Assembly: GCA_900541855.1 (NCBI GenBank)
Contig: UQLD01000012.1
Span: 1-64,000 of the forward strand
Reading direction: 5' to 3'
DNA from: an uncultured Collinsella sp.
Lineage (GTDB): Bacteria; Actinomycetota; Coriobacteriia; Coriobacteriales; Coriobacteriaceae
DNA length: 64,000 nt
Shown here: piece by piece, positions 33,364 to 42,567 of the stretch
How positions within the stretch are numbered: the first letter of the stretch is position 1
Layout of the letters: each line of letters begins with the position of its first letter
Translations under genes and position numbers: made by a program
Notes under the pieces: generated by a model
Seen by the model: only the letters and a program-made list of their open reading frames with translations
Told to the model about the DNA's origin: nothing
The model's database searches: none

Positions 33364-33397
33364 AGGGGCCCGTATCCTATCGGATGCGGGCCCCTTT
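33364..33397 (+). terminator. pgi terminator
   Basis: AGGGGCCCG and ATCC pair with GGAT and CGGGCCCCT around TATC, followed by TTTGCTTT. It lies between pgi and the convergent TraG-like gene. Confidence 0.85.
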
Positions 33398-33472
33398 GCT
33401 TTGCCGTGGTCCCGGGGCGCACGGCCTTTGTGGAACATCGCCGGGGCGTCGCGCGCTGCGAGAACCCTGCGC

Positions 33473-34777
33473 CTAGATCTCGGCCTCCGCATGGCCTCGC
33501 TGCGCCTCGGGCAGCTCCCCGTAGAGCGGATGGTCTTCGAGCCTAAAGCGCTCGACCTGTTCGGGAGTGCGACCGCGTACAAAGAGCCACGAGCGATCGA
33601 TCGGCGTCGCCATGAGCGTGCTGGGCAGCGCGTCGGCGCGGTCGGAAAACACCCGGGCACTCTCGGGATCCTGGAACGCCAGCACCAGATGCGTGTCGCA
33701 GTTGCCCATGATGGAGCGTGCGCGTGCCTCGCCATAGAGCGCATCGAGCTGGTTGGTCGACTGCAGCAGCAGCGTTGCCCAGATGTTGCGGCTTCGGATA
33801 ATCGAGAGCACGTTGTCGATCTGGGGGATCTGCAGATTTGCGAAGTCATCGAGCATAAAGCGCACGGGCACGGGCAGGCTGCCGTCGGGCTGCCTATCGG
33901 CCTCACGAATGAGGCCCATAAACGCCTGCGAAATAAAAAGGCCGGTCAGCGGATCGAGATTGCGGTCAATATCGCTCACGGTTACAAACAGGGAGCAGGG
34001 GGTGTGTCCCATGGAAGCGAAGTCCACCTGATGGCACTCACGATAGAGCTGTGCCGCACCGTCGAATCCCAGACACATGACCTTTTCGGCAAGGATGCCG
34101 ACGATGCTCGCGTGCATGCGCTCGGCATTTTGCGTAATGGTGTAGCGCCGCCATAGCGAGAGGGCATAGCTTTGGGGGTCGGTCGTGATCAGGTCGTCAA
34201 ACAATCGACCCGTGGCACCGTCCTGCAGGTGCTCGATCAGCTTGATGACCGAGCTGATCGTCTGCTCGTCGGCGGGTAGCTGTTCGGTGACGTAGGCGAT
34301 AAGACACGACAGCAGGTTTGCTGCCGCATGATCCCAAAAAGGCTGGTTGTTGTCCTCGATGGGGCAGATGGCCTTTGCCACCGAGAGGATGTCCTGCTGG
34401 TTGGGCCTGCCGTCCGCCTTGCGGCGAATGTGCCTCAGGGGGTTGTAGCCGCAGCGCTCGATGCCGGGCGCAAGGGCCGGGACGGTGTTGAGGTCGGCGA
34501 AGTTGAGACATTGCACGCGGTAACCGTGGGCTGCCAGCACGGGTCCCACTTCGCGACAGAGCGTGCCTTTGGTGTCGAGCACGATGTAGCTTGCGTTCAT
34601 TTGCAGCAGGTTGGGCTTGAGGACGTTTCGGGTCTTGCCGGCTCCCGAGGGGCCGATTACAAGTGCGTTGTTGTTGAGTCCCGTTTGGCGGGTGTCGCAG
34701 GAAAGCGTTCGATCCTTGGCGAGGATGGTGGACGATGCGGACTCAGACGCGGCGAGGCGGCTGGCGAGGTTAGACAT
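33473..34777 (-). CDS. VirD4/TraG-type coupling ATPase-like protein
   Basis: A 434-residue P-loop ATPase of the VirD4/TraG/TraD group, which normally feeds DNA or proteins into type IV secretion systems. Walker A is VIGPSGAGKTRN (about 41-50), followed by YIVLDTKGTLCREVG; Walker B is VRFMLDDFANL, then IRSRNIWATLLLQSTNQLDALYG, the motif-3 region typical of TraG. No N-terminal membrane helices are present, unlike most VirD4 proteins. AAGGAGGT precedes the ATG, which overlaps the end of the ClpP-like gene. No relaxase or channel genes are nearby. Confidence 0.85.
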   Translation of the reverse strand: MSNLASRLAASESASSTILAKDRTLSCDTRQTGLNNNALVIGPSGAGKTRNVLKPNLLQMNASYIVLDTKGTLCREVGPVLAAHGYRVQCLNFADLNTVPALAPGIERCGYNPLRHIRRKADGRPNQQDILSVAKAICPIEDNNQPFWDHAAANLLSCLIAYVTEQLPADEQTISSVIKLIEHLQDGATGRLFDDLITTDPQSYALSLWRRYTITQNAERMHASIVGILAEKVMCLGFDGAAQLYRECHQVDFASMGHTPCSLFVTVSDIDRNLDPLTGLFISQAFMGLIREADRQPDGSLPVPVRFMLDDFANLQIPQIDNVLSIIRSRNIWATLLLQSTNQLDALYGEARARSIMGNCDTHLVLAFQDPESARVFSDRADALPSTLMATPIDRSWLFVRGRTPEQVERFRLEDHPLYGELPEAQRGHAEAEI

Positions 34778-35387
34778 GGGCGACCTCCTTGGTGGTCGAG
34801 AGGATTTCGTGGGCAAAGCCGAGCTCGACGGCGCGCTCGGCCGAAAGGTAGGTGTCTTTTGCAGTGAGGGACTGGATGCGCTTGGGCGTGAGGCCGCTGC
34901 GGTCCGAGAGGATTTGCGTGAGGGTCTTGCGGGTCTGCATGAGACGCCGGCTGGTTTCCTGCAGCGCAAGTGCCGAGCCGCCTGCCCCCTGGGGGATCAG
35001 CGGGTCGTGAATCATGAGCTCTGCATGGGGCGCCATACGGCGATCGTCGCCGCCCATAAAGATCACGGCGCCCATGGACGCGGCGAATTCCAGGCAGACG
35101 GTGCGGATGGGGCACGATGCGAGGCACATGGCGTCATAGATCGCAAGACCCGATCGCACGCTTCCGCCGGCGCTGGCGACAAATATGGTGATGGGGCGGC
35201 TGGGGTCGGTGGCATCGAGCAGGCGGATCTGCTGGCATAGGTCGTGGGCCATCGGGGTTTCGATGTTTCCCATGACGGAGAGCTCGCGACGGGCGAGCAT
35301 CTCATCGTAAATGCTGGTGAGCGTGATACCTCGGGCGGATTCACGCATGGTGAGGGGGCTGATGATGAGGGAATGATTGGTGTCCAT
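34770..35387 (-). CDS. ClpP-family serine protease
   Basis: A 205-residue ClpP-type peptidase. The catalytic triad is visible as Ser104 in FAASMGAVIF, His127 in ELMIHDPLIP and Asp178 in TAKDTYLSAERA, and the ring-forming core is intact (IFVASAGGSVRSGLAIYDAM). The N-terminal axial loop region is unlike that of housekeeping ClpP. It overlaps the TraG-like gene by eight bases and no Clp ATPase is encoded here, so it might work with a chromosomal ClpX/ClpC or independently, like phage and element-borne ClpP copies. AAAGGAG precedes the ATG. Confidence 0.88.
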   Translation of the reverse strand: MDTNHSLIISPLTMRESARGITLTSIYDEMLARRELSVMGNIETPMAHDLCQQIRLLDATDPSRPITIFVASAGGSVRSGLAIYDAMCLASCPIRTVCLEFAASMGAVIFMGGDDRRMAPHAELMIHDPLIPQGAGGSALALQETSRRLMQTRKTLTQILSDRSGLTPKRIQSLTAKDTYLSAERAVELGFAHEILSTTKEVAHV

Positions 35388-35450
35388 GAGGACTCCTTTC
35401 TGTTGGTTGTGTTGTGGAATAGGATTGTTGCCCGCGGAGGGGCTGGCGGG

Positions 35451-36341
35451 CTACAGGGTTCGTCCGAGCCTGAGATCGAGCTCGGTTGTGGGGCAGGCTG
35501 CCTGTTCGTGCGGCTCGCAAGCGCCAAGGGCTCCAAAGCGATGGAGCGTTGCGACGGGCGTGGTGTAGGCGAGCCGCAGCTGATGCTCGACAGGGGCACA
35601 TCCGTCATTTTTGTAATGAGCCGCGTAGTACTGCGCGATGCTGGCGTTCATCTCGCTGCCATTGCGATGGCGCTCAAACTGGCGTCTGCAGGTCTCGATG
35701 ATCTTTGCTACCGACTTGGGTGCCGTCGCGGGAACAAGGGCGAGATAGCCCTCAAATAGCTCGTTGATGCTCAGGAGGCACAGCAGGTCGATCAGCGTCC
35801 TTATGGCTGCTCCCTCGGCGGAAAAGTGCGCGGTCATGCGGTTATATCGGTTGCGGTCGACGATGGCCGCATGGGGTCTTGGAGTTTTCTGCCCCGTGGT
35901 TCCGGGCTTTTGCCGCGCCTGTGTATTGAGCTCGACGTTGCAGCGCTTGAGGCCGTTCAACGGAAGGAACAGTGCGGTGCGCAGGGTGTTCCGCTTGCTT
36001 TCGAGTTCATGACGCTCGTCGGGTTCCCATTCGAGCTTGAGTTTCGTGTCGAGCGCCGTAAGCATATGGGCTAGGCAGCCTACGGTAAGAACGTACGAAT
36101 CGTTGTCGCGTTTTGGGGCATAGGGGTCTGTCAGCTTGCGAATGTCGGGGTCGCCCATGATCTTTGTGCAGCGCTTCAGCAGTTGAGGGTGGTCGGCCAA
36201 GATTGTCGCGAGCGGTAGCGACGCGTAGTTCTTGATGGTCGCGGCGGCAAAGGCGGCGTCATATTCGTTTGCATATGCTCGCTCAATTCGGGCATCCAGA
36301 ATGCTTTTCTTATCGCCGTCTTCAGCGTGGTGGTTTGTCAT
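35451..36341 (-). CDS. Hypothetical protein heading the ClpP-TraG unit
   Basis: A 296-residue, mostly helical soluble protein with no family I recognise. Charged and Arg/Lys-rich stretches (PGTTGQKTPRPHAAIVDRNR, RRQFERHRNG) suggest possible nucleic-acid contact; IRTLIDLLCLLSINELFEGYL is a hydrophobic helix pair. ATG at 36341 follows GGAGAAGCT. A longer frame to 36497 would add a His/Gln-rich repeated N-terminus (QHITHGKHITHDNQHIN) but has no ribosome site. It precedes the ClpP-like gene by 63 bases on the same strand. Confidence 0.55.
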   Translation of the reverse strand: MTNHHAEDGDKKSILDARIERAYANEYDAAFAAATIKNYASLPLATILADHPQLLKRCTKIMGDPDIRKLTDPYAPKRDNDSYVLTVGCLAHMLTALDTKLKLEWEPDERHELESKRNTLRTALFLPLNGLKRCNVELNTQARQKPGTTGQKTPRPHAAIVDRNRYNRMTAHFSAEGAAIRTLIDLLCLLSINELFEGYLALVPATAPKSVAKIIETCRRQFERHRNGSEMNASIAQYYAAHYKNDGCAPVEHQLRLAYTTPVATLHRFGALGACEPHEQAACPTTELDLRLGRTL

Positions 36342-36830
36342 AGCTTCTCCAATCGGTTGATGTTCGTGCTGTTTGTTGATGTGTTGGTTGTCGTGAGTGA
36401 TGTGCTTGCCGTGGGTGATGTGCTGACGTTGGGGTGCTATGCGGTTTTCAATGAGCCCGTGAGGCAGTTGCTGCAGGGGCGGGATGGAACGGCCCATGCA
36501 AGACGGAAGGCATCGTGCTCAAAATCGAGACAGCAATGCCCTGGGTGCCTCACATGTGGCAGTTACCTCATTAAGTTGTCATTGCGTTTGGGGTTGTACT
36601 TTGCCGATCTTCCTTCTCTTACACGCTAAAACTCAAACTTCATATGCTCGATCTACTTAAAACCGCAACGGCGGTCTTTTATCAACTTATATGTCGGAAC
36701 GCGTCTTTGCAAGTACTTTTTTGCCTTTGTTTCAAATGGGGTGGTTTTGCAACCGTCATACGCGCGCTGTGCGAACGTGCCCCGGCTCGGATAAGATAGT
36801 GCGCGATAAAAACGATGCAAGGAGGCACAT
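36342..36830. other. 489-base divergent intergenic region
   Basis: It holds the control region for the hypothetical-ClpP-TraG unit (leftward) and for the HAD gene (rightward). On the plus strand near 36360-36430, short imperfect repeats of GTGATGTGCT occur. The GC content falls around 36560-36740. A possible -10 TAAGAT lies at 36792-36797 for the HAD gene. No gene is supported inside. Confidence 0.4.
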
Positions 36831-37673
36831 ATGGCAATTAAAGCCATCGCAATGGATATCGACGGTACGCTTACCAACGATCAGAAGGTGATCAGCCCGC
36901 GTACGCGCGAGAAGCTGCTCGCGGCGCAGGAGTCGGGCATTAAGCTCATTTTGGCTTCGGGCCGTCCCGCATGGGGGCTGCACGCCTTGGCGCAGGAGCT
37001 CGACCTTCAAAACCATGACGGTCTGCTAGTCGCTTTCAATGGCGCGCATGTGGTCGATGCTCAGACCGATGAGGTCCTTTTTGACCAGGCCATGCCGGCT
37101 GACGAGCTGCACCGCCTGATTGATCACCTGCGTAATTTTGACGTGATCCCTATGATTTCGCTCGGTCGCGATTTGCACGTCGAGGACTCGTACCATTGCA
37201 TGATTACGCTGCCTGACGGCTCGCAGAAGAATATCGTCAAGTACGAGCGCGACGCGTGCGATCTTAAGATTCGCGAGGTGGAGAGCCTGCATGAGGTCGC
37301 AGATGCTTATCCTGTGGACAAGCTACTCACTGCGGGCGATCCGGCCTGCCTGCAGGCGCATTACGAGGAGATGTATGCGCCCTTTACCCAGACGCTTTCG
37401 GGCATGTTTACGGCCGACTGGTACTTTGAGTACACGGCGCCCGGTATCGACAAAGCCCGTGCGCTTGAGGGTGCTCTGCCCAAGCTCGGTATCGATGCCA
37501 GCGAGGTCGTCTCGTTTGGCGACGGCCAGAACGACAAGTCCATGATTGAGTGGGCCGGCACCGGTGTTGCCATGGGCAACGCCGTCGATGAGGTTAAGGC
37601 TGTGGCCCAGATGGTGACCGCCAATAACAACGAAGATGGTATTGCGGTGGCGCTGGATAAGCTGCTGGGCTAG
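36831..37673 (+). CDS. Cof-type HAD phosphatase
   Basis: A 280-residue IIB-class HAD phosphatase. Motif I is AMDIDGTLTND, motif II ILASGRPAWG, and motif IV VVSFGDGQNDKSMIEWAG; the cap domain lies between residues 85 and 190. Likely substrates are sugar phosphates. AAGGAGG lies six bases before the ATG. A second HAD gene of another subclass follows after 64 bases. Confidence 0.92.
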   Translation: MAIKAIAMDIDGTLTNDQKVISPRTREKLLAAQESGIKLILASGRPAWGLHALAQELDLQNHDGLLVAFNGAHVVDAQTDEVLFDQAMPADELHRLIDHLRNFDVIPMISLGRDLHVEDSYHCMITLPDGSQKNIVKYERDACDLKIREVESLHEVADAYPVDKLLTAGDPACLQAHYEEMYAPFTQTLSGMFTADWYFEYTAPGIDKARALEGALPKLGIDASEVVSFGDGQNDKSMIEWAGTGVAMGNAVDEVKAVAQMVTANNNEDGIAVALDKLLG

Positions 37674-37737
37674 AATCGCCGATTAATGCATGATTCGGGC
37701 GCCTGCTCGCGGGCGTCCTTTTGTTAGGGAGGGTGCC

Positions 37738-38397
37738 GTGTCCGCATTTCCGTTCGACGCCGTTATCTTTGACATGGACGGCGTCATTGTCGATACCGAG
37801 TATTACTACTTGGGCGAGACTGCCGCGTTTGCCAAGGAGCTTGGGCTTAACCTGACTCAAGAGGAGTTGAATGGGCAGGTCGGTACCTCGCATCAGTTCT
37901 TCCTGCATATGCTGGTCGATTGGTTTGAGCGCGCCGGTAAGGGGCATTTCACTGGCGAGGAAGCGTTGGCCCGTTGGGATGAGTGGGCGCATGAGCGTCC
38001 GCGCGACTATCAGGCTTTGATTAACCCAGGCGCCGTGGATACGATTCGAGAGCTGCCGCGCCGCGGCGTTCGCGTGGCGCTTGCCAGCTCGTCTCCCATG
38101 GATAGCATCGAGGAAGTGCTCAATGCGTGCGGGCTGTCGGATGCCTTTGAGTATGTGGTGAGCGGCGAGCAGTTTAAGGAGAGCAAGCCTGAACCCGACA
38201 TCTACCTGCATGCGCTGGACCTGCTGGGGCTGCCCGCGAATCGCTGCTGCTGCGTTGAGGATTCGGTGCCTGGCATCACTGCCGGCAAGCGAGCCGGCCT
38301 GACGGTCATTGCCAAGCGCGAGGAGCGCTTTGGCTTTAGCCAGGATGCCGCGGACAAGATTATCGACCAGCTGCCGGAGCTGCTCACGCTTTCTTAG
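37738..38397 (+). CDS. HAD hydrolase, beta-phosphoglucomutase-like
   Basis: A 219-residue IA-class HAD protein. Motif I is VIFDMDGVIVDTE, where the second Asp is expected to act in acid-base catalysis; the helical cap follows; motif II is VALASSSPMDSIE; the C-terminal acidic motif is CCVEDSVPGITAGKRAG. It may be a phosphoglucomutase or a phosphatase for sugar phosphates. GTG at 37738 is preceded by GGGAGG. A terminator follows at 38481. Confidence 0.9.
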   Translation: MSAFPFDAVIFDMDGVIVDTEYYYLGETAAFAKELGLNLTQEELNGQVGTSHQFFLHMLVDWFERAGKGHFTGEEALARWDEWAHERPRDYQALINPGAVDTIRELPRRGVRVALASSSPMDSIEEVLNACGLSDAFEYVVSGEQFKESKPEPDIYLHALDLLGLPANRCCCVEDSVPGITAGKRAGLTVIAKREERFGFSQDAADKIIDQLPELLTLS

Positions 38398-38480
38398 GAG
38401 CGCGGTAGTTGCGCGTTTTTCGGGTCAGATGAGTAAATACCTGACATTTTGGTGCGGCAGCAAGCATACTTTATGCTAAT

Positions 38481-38520
38481 GCGGGCTTAAGGGCTTGTTG
38501 AATGTCCTTGAGCCCGCTTT
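38481..38520 (+). terminator. Terminator between HAD and gntR genes
   Basis: GCGGGCTTAAGG (38481-38492) pairs with CCTTGAGCCCGC (38506-38517) with one G-U, then TTTAG. AGCATA/TATGCT at 38463-38477 is a smaller inverted repeat just before it. Confidence 0.75.
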
Positions 38521-38547
38521 AGACTGAATTGTGCTGGGAGAGGGTAT

Positions 38548-39291
38548 ATGCCATCGACTGAAGGGCTAACTGACGGTAAAGCAGCGATACCGCTGTACCA
38601 ACAAGTCATTGATATCATTAAAAACGAAATCAACTCCGGTGCCTACAAGGCGGGCGCGCGGATACCCAACGAATTCGAATTGGCTGAGAACTATAAAGTT
38701 GGCCGCGTTACCGTGCGACGCGCTATTGAGGAGCTCGTCCAGCAGGGCTATCTAACGAAGCGACAGGGGAAAGGCACGTTTGTCAATGCCCCCAAGCTTA
38801 AGCGCAAGATTCGCCAGAAGGATGACGTTCAGAGTTTTTCGGACGCATGCCGCGTTAACGGAATGGAACCGGGGGCGCGCGTCATTTCGAGAAAGATACT
38901 GCCGGCGGATTCCACCGAAGCGCAGTTCTTTGGTGTTCCCGTTGGAACTGATTTGATTTGCGTTGAGCGTGTGCGTACTGCCGATGGAGTCCCCGTCATG
39001 CTCGAGAACAACATATATGTTTACGAGGCCAACGCTTATCTATCAACGGCACCTCTATCTAACCAATCCATTTTTGAGTTCGTGCGCAACCGGACGGGCC
39101 GTACGCCCGCGTTTACCGACCCGTGCACGCTCGAGATCGCGTGCGCGTCGCCCGAGGTCGCTCGGCTGTTGGCGGTTCCCGTTGGCGAACCCTTGTTTTA
39201 CATGGATGCCTTCTTTTTCGATGAGCAGCGGAGACCGTTTATCATTGGTCGTCAGCGGATCGTTGGATCTCGTTACATTTTTGACATCTAG
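38548..39291 (+). CDS. GntR/HutC-family regulator of the frl-like cluster
   Basis: A 247-residue repressor-type regulator. The N-terminal winged helix has PLYQQVIDIIKNEINSGAY, IPNEFELAENYKVGRVTVRRA and GYLTKRQGKGTFV; the C-terminal UTRA domain binds the effector, usually a phosphorylated or amino sugar (SIFEFVRNRTGRTPAF, GEPLFYMDAFFF). FrlR of E. coli belongs to the same class. It is followed by a strong terminator and then the catabolic operon, so it probably controls that operon and responds to a pathway intermediate. Confidence 0.92.
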   Translation: MPSTEGLTDGKAAIPLYQQVIDIIKNEINSGAYKAGARIPNEFELAENYKVGRVTVRRAIEELVQQGYLTKRQGKGTFVNAPKLKRKIRQKDDVQSFSDACRVNGMEPGARVISRKILPADSTEAQFFGVPVGTDLICVERVRTADGVPVMLENNIYVYEANAYLSTAPLSNQSIFEFVRNRTGRTPAFTDPCTLEIACASPEVARLLAVPVGEPLFYMDAFFFDEQRRPFIIGRQRIVGSRYIFDI

Positions 39292-39301
39292 GACATTGCG
39301 A

Positions 39302-39341
39302 ATGGAAACGCCCGGTGGATCATCTCACCGGGCGTTTCCAT
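39302..39341 (+). terminator. gntR terminator
   Basis: ATGGAAACGCCCGGTG pairs perfectly over 16 bases with 39326-39341 around GATCATCT. It isolates gntR from the catabolic operon. Further on, CTATG and CATAG (39429-39444) flank GAACGT and might be the GntR operator. Confidence 0.85.
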
Positions 39342-39509
39342 ACCGTTCACGGCGCGAACGCAACCGTTCAACCGCGTTACGGCAATCAGTTTGAAATAAT
39401 CTTGATGACGGGAAAAGCTGCTGGTAATCTATGGAACGTCATAGAACGTTTGCCTCATGCAAGCGTTGAGGCGAGATGCGATGCAGTCTCGAGTTCTTTG
39501 GAGGTATCT

Positions 39510-40973
39510 ATGTCAGATACGAAGGCGAAGAAGACAAACAGACGTTTTAAGTTCAAATTACCGCATGTCTATACGATCATGTTCTTGCTGATCGTTGTCT
39601 TTGCGGTCCTGACTTGGATCGTTCCTTCTGGTCAGTATCAGCGCAAGACGATTTCGACAGCGGCGGGCGAGCGTGAAGTTGCCGTTGCTGGAACCTATGA
39701 ACAGGTCGATAAGAACTACACCGATTCCGAGACCGGCGAGACCATCAATCTGGGCCAGGATATCTTTGCGGTCCTGCAAGCGCCTACTAAGGGCATCCAG
39801 GAGGCTGCCGACGTCGTTGCGTTCGTCTTATTGATTGGCGGATCGTTCGCAGTCATCACCAAGACCAACGCTTTGAATGCCGGCATGAGCCGTGTGATTA
39901 AAAAGCTCAAGAACAAGGACATCCTCATCATTCCCATCACGATGACGTTGCTGTCCATTTGTGGCACTACGTTTGGTATGTCTGAGGAAGCCCTGCCGTT
40001 CTATGCCATCTTCATTCCCATCATGATGGGTATCGGTTATGACTCGATGACGGCATTCATCATCTGCTTCCTTGGTCCTAACCTGGGATATTGTGCTTCG
40101 ACCATCGACCCGTTTAATGTTTTGATCGCCCAAGGCATCATTGGCATCGAGGGTAATCCGCAACTGTGGCTGCGTGCCGTTTCTTGGGTCATCTTCACTG
40201 CCGTCGGTATCGCATGGGCCATGCGCTACGCCATGCGCGTCAAGAAAAACCCCGAGTCGTCCATTGTGTACGAGGACGATAAGCTCAAGCGTATTGAATT
40301 TTCCGTGACCGATGCCTCCATCGAGGAAGAGTTCACTACCCGTCAGAAGCTCGTGCTTATCGATTTTGCCTGCGGCATGGGCATTATCGTCTGGGGTCTT
40401 GTTACCCAGGGCTGGTACATGAATGAGATTTCCGCCGTGTTCCTTGGTATGGGCTTGCTTGCCGGTATCCTGGGCGGCCTTGACCAGCAGACGATCGCCG
40501 AGGAGTTCGTTAAAGGCATTGCCGACTTTGCGTATGCCGCTATCGTCATCGGCATCGCTCGCGGTATCTTGGTCATCGCAGAGGGTGGCATGATCATCGA
40601 CACCATCCTCCAGGCGCTCGCTACTGCACTCGCCGGTGCACCTGCCGCCGTCTACACCACGTTTATGTATATCGTCCTTGGCCTGCTCTCTTTGCTGGTT
40701 CCCTCGAGCTCTGGACTTGCGGCGCTCACCATGCCCGTCATGGGTCCGCTGACCGAGCTTATGGGCCTCAATCCCGAAGCCGCCGTTACCGCGCTCCAGT
40801 TTGCTAATCAGACCATCAACACCATCAGTCCCGTGGCGGGCATGACGGTTGCCGGCCTTGCCGTGGCAAAGATCTCGTTTGGTCAATGGTGGAAGACCAT
40901 TTGGAAGTTCTTCATTTTCATGGTCGTCTTTGGCCTGATCGTAACGGCAATCTCTGGCATGCTTCCGGTGTAG
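39510..40973 (+). CDS. YfcC/DcuC-type membrane carrier
   Basis: A 487-residue integral membrane protein with about 12 hydrophobic segments. The first is YTIMFLLIVVFAVLTWIVPS, followed by a short extracytoplasmic loop with GQYQRKT, which is typical of YfcC-family (C4-dicarboxylate carrier-like) proteins. LVPSSSGLAALTMPVMGPL and the mirrored segment near residues 145-165 look like the paired substrate and ion binding loops. It is the probable importer of the cluster's substrate. TTGGAGG precedes the ATG; upstream in-frame residues have no ribosome site. Confidence 0.82.
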   Translation: MSDTKAKKTNRRFKFKLPHVYTIMFLLIVVFAVLTWIVPSGQYQRKTISTAAGEREVAVAGTYEQVDKNYTDSETGETINLGQDIFAVLQAPTKGIQEAADVVAFVLLIGGSFAVITKTNALNAGMSRVIKKLKNKDILIIPITMTLLSICGTTFGMSEEALPFYAIFIPIMMGIGYDSMTAFIICFLGPNLGYCASTIDPFNVLIAQGIIGIEGNPQLWLRAVSWVIFTAVGIAWAMRYAMRVKKNPESSIVYEDDKLKRIEFSVTDASIEEEFTTRQKLVLIDFACGMGIIVWGLVTQGWYMNEISAVFLGMGLLAGILGGLDQQTIAEEFVKGIADFAYAAIVIGIARGILVIAEGGMIIDTILQALATALAGAPAAVYTTFMYIVLGLLSLLVPSSSGLAALTMPVMGPLTELMGLNPEAAVTALQFANQTINTISPVAGMTVAGLAVAKISFGQWWKTIWKFFIFMVVFGLIVTAISGMLPV

Positions 40974-40982
40974 GTGGTTGTG

Positions 40983-42566
40983 ATGTCTGATCGTTTAACG
41001 GTCCTGACGTCTAAGAGCGTCTTTACCGGTACGGGGGACCTGCCGTTCGAAGGTTTCGTAGCGGTCCGTGGCAATCGAATTGAGGCGGTTGGCACCAAGT
41101 GTGAGGTAGCTTCGTATTTGACCCAGGCGGACGAGGTAGTTGACCTGGGCGACCGCACCGTCATGCCTGGCCTGATCGATGTGCATACCTTCTATACGGG
41201 CTGGGCGCTGCGGACGTTGGGGTCTGATCTATCCGGCGTCGCTGATGCCAAAGAGGCCGTGTCGCTCTTGCGTGCATGGAAAGATGATCATCCGGATTGC
41301 GCGGCGGCTTTTGGCCACAACCTGCCCGAAACGTTGGCATCGGATGCCGAGAACGCAAACACAGCAGCTGTGTTTGACGAGTGTTTTGGCGATATCCCTG
41401 TCGTCTGCTTTACACCGGGCGCGGAGACCTGTGTTCTCAATGCTGCCGCCAGTGCGCGATACGGCTTTACGCCGCAGGCGTGCTATGCCGAGAAGATCTG
41501 GCGCATGATGAGCGATTTCCTCGCGCTGCCCGAGGTGCGTGCCGGGTATTCGGACTACATGAGCATGCTTAACGAGCGCGGCGTTACCGCCATCAAGGAG
41601 ATGGCGTTTGATGACTACTACGGCTTTGCCGACGAAATGGCTCGCCGTGAGGAATCTGGAGAGCTGACGGTTCGCGTCTCTATGATGTCGCAGCCGGTGG
41701 GTGCCGGTGCAAATCTGCCATATGCTCGCGAGGCACGAGAGCGCTTCCGGGGACCGTTCGTTCGTTTTTCTGGCTTCAACCGTATGACCGATCGCGGCGT
41801 ATGGGCGGGGCTTGCCGAGATGATTGACCCCTATGAAGACACGGCCGATGCGGGCGCTGCCGGCAAGACGGTCGTCGAGGAGCCAGAGTGGGATCTGATT
41901 GAGAACGAGCTGCGTGCAATTGATGCTGACGGCTTCCGATATTCCTTGCATTGCCAGGGCGATGGCGCCGTTCGCCGCACCGTGGCGCTCTATGCCTCGC
42001 TGCCTCGAGACGAGCATGGACGGATGCTTCGTCGCCATGCGATTACCGATCTCGAGAACTCTGATCCGACCGATCTTGTCGAGTTTGGCAAGTTGGGTGG
42101 AATTTGCGAGGTCTATCCGCAGATTCTGACGCTGGACCGGCGCGAGGATTGCCTGTCGATGATGCGTCGACAAATCGGCGAGACGCGACTTTTGCACAGC
42201 TGGAATCGCCGCGGCATGGAAGATTCCGGATGCACAGTGTGCTGTGGCACGGATTTGCCGCTGCTGATCCCGAGCCTGGGCGAGTCAATCTACAGTGCGT
42301 GCGGCGGATACTTCGACGACGGGCTGCCCGTGAATGAGGCCAACGCGCTGACGCTTGTCGAGCTCTTGCGCGCTTGGACTGCCGGGGGCGCGTACGACCT
42401 GATGCGCGAAGACGAGCTGGGTACGCTCGAGGTCGGCAAGCTTGCCGATATCTGCGTGCTCGATCGGGATGTGTTTGACCTCGATTATCGCGACGCACGC
42501 GATCTTGCGGTTGATATAACGATGTCGGACGGACAAATCGTGTTCGATCGAAATAAGGAGGCATAA
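40983..42566 (+). CDS. YtcJ-like amidohydrolase with altered metal site
   Basis: A 527-residue metal-dependent hydrolase of the YtcJ group. The beta-sandwich N-terminus leads into RTVMPGLIDVHTFYTG, where relatives have DxHxH; here the second His is Phe. The later ligands and the terminal acidic motif CTVCCGTDLPLLIPS and GTLEVGKLADICVLDRDVF are clear. It could deacylate or cleave an amide of the imported compound. The start is ATG 40983, nine bases after the carrier stop; GTG 40974 is an alternative. Confidence 0.8.
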   Translation: MSDRLTVLTSKSVFTGTGDLPFEGFVAVRGNRIEAVGTKCEVASYLTQADEVVDLGDRTVMPGLIDVHTFYTGWALRTLGSDLSGVADAKEAVSLLRAWKDDHPDCAAAFGHNLPETLASDAENANTAAVFDECFGDIPVVCFTPGAETCVLNAAASARYGFTPQACYAEKIWRMMSDFLALPEVRAGYSDYMSMLNERGVTAIKEMAFDDYYGFADEMARREESGELTVRVSMMSQPVGAGANLPYAREARERFRGPFVRFSGFNRMTDRGVWAGLAEMIDPYEDTADAGAAGKTVVEEPEWDLIENELRAIDADGFRYSLHCQGDGAVRRTVALYASLPRDEHGRMLRRHAITDLENSDPTDLVEFGKLGGICEVYPQILTLDRREDCLSMMRRQIGETRLLHSWNRRGMEDSGCTVCCGTDLPLLIPSLGESIYSACGGYFDDGLPVNEANALTLVELLRAWTAGGAYDLMREDELGTLEVGKLADICVLDRDVFDLDYRDARDLAVDITMSDGQIVFDRNKEA

Positions 42567-42567
42567 G

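Noticed and set aside
33473..36341. Complete integrative conjugative element
   Set aside because: Only the coupling-ATPase-like gene points to conjugation; no relaxase, channel proteins, integrase or attachment repeats are found on either side.
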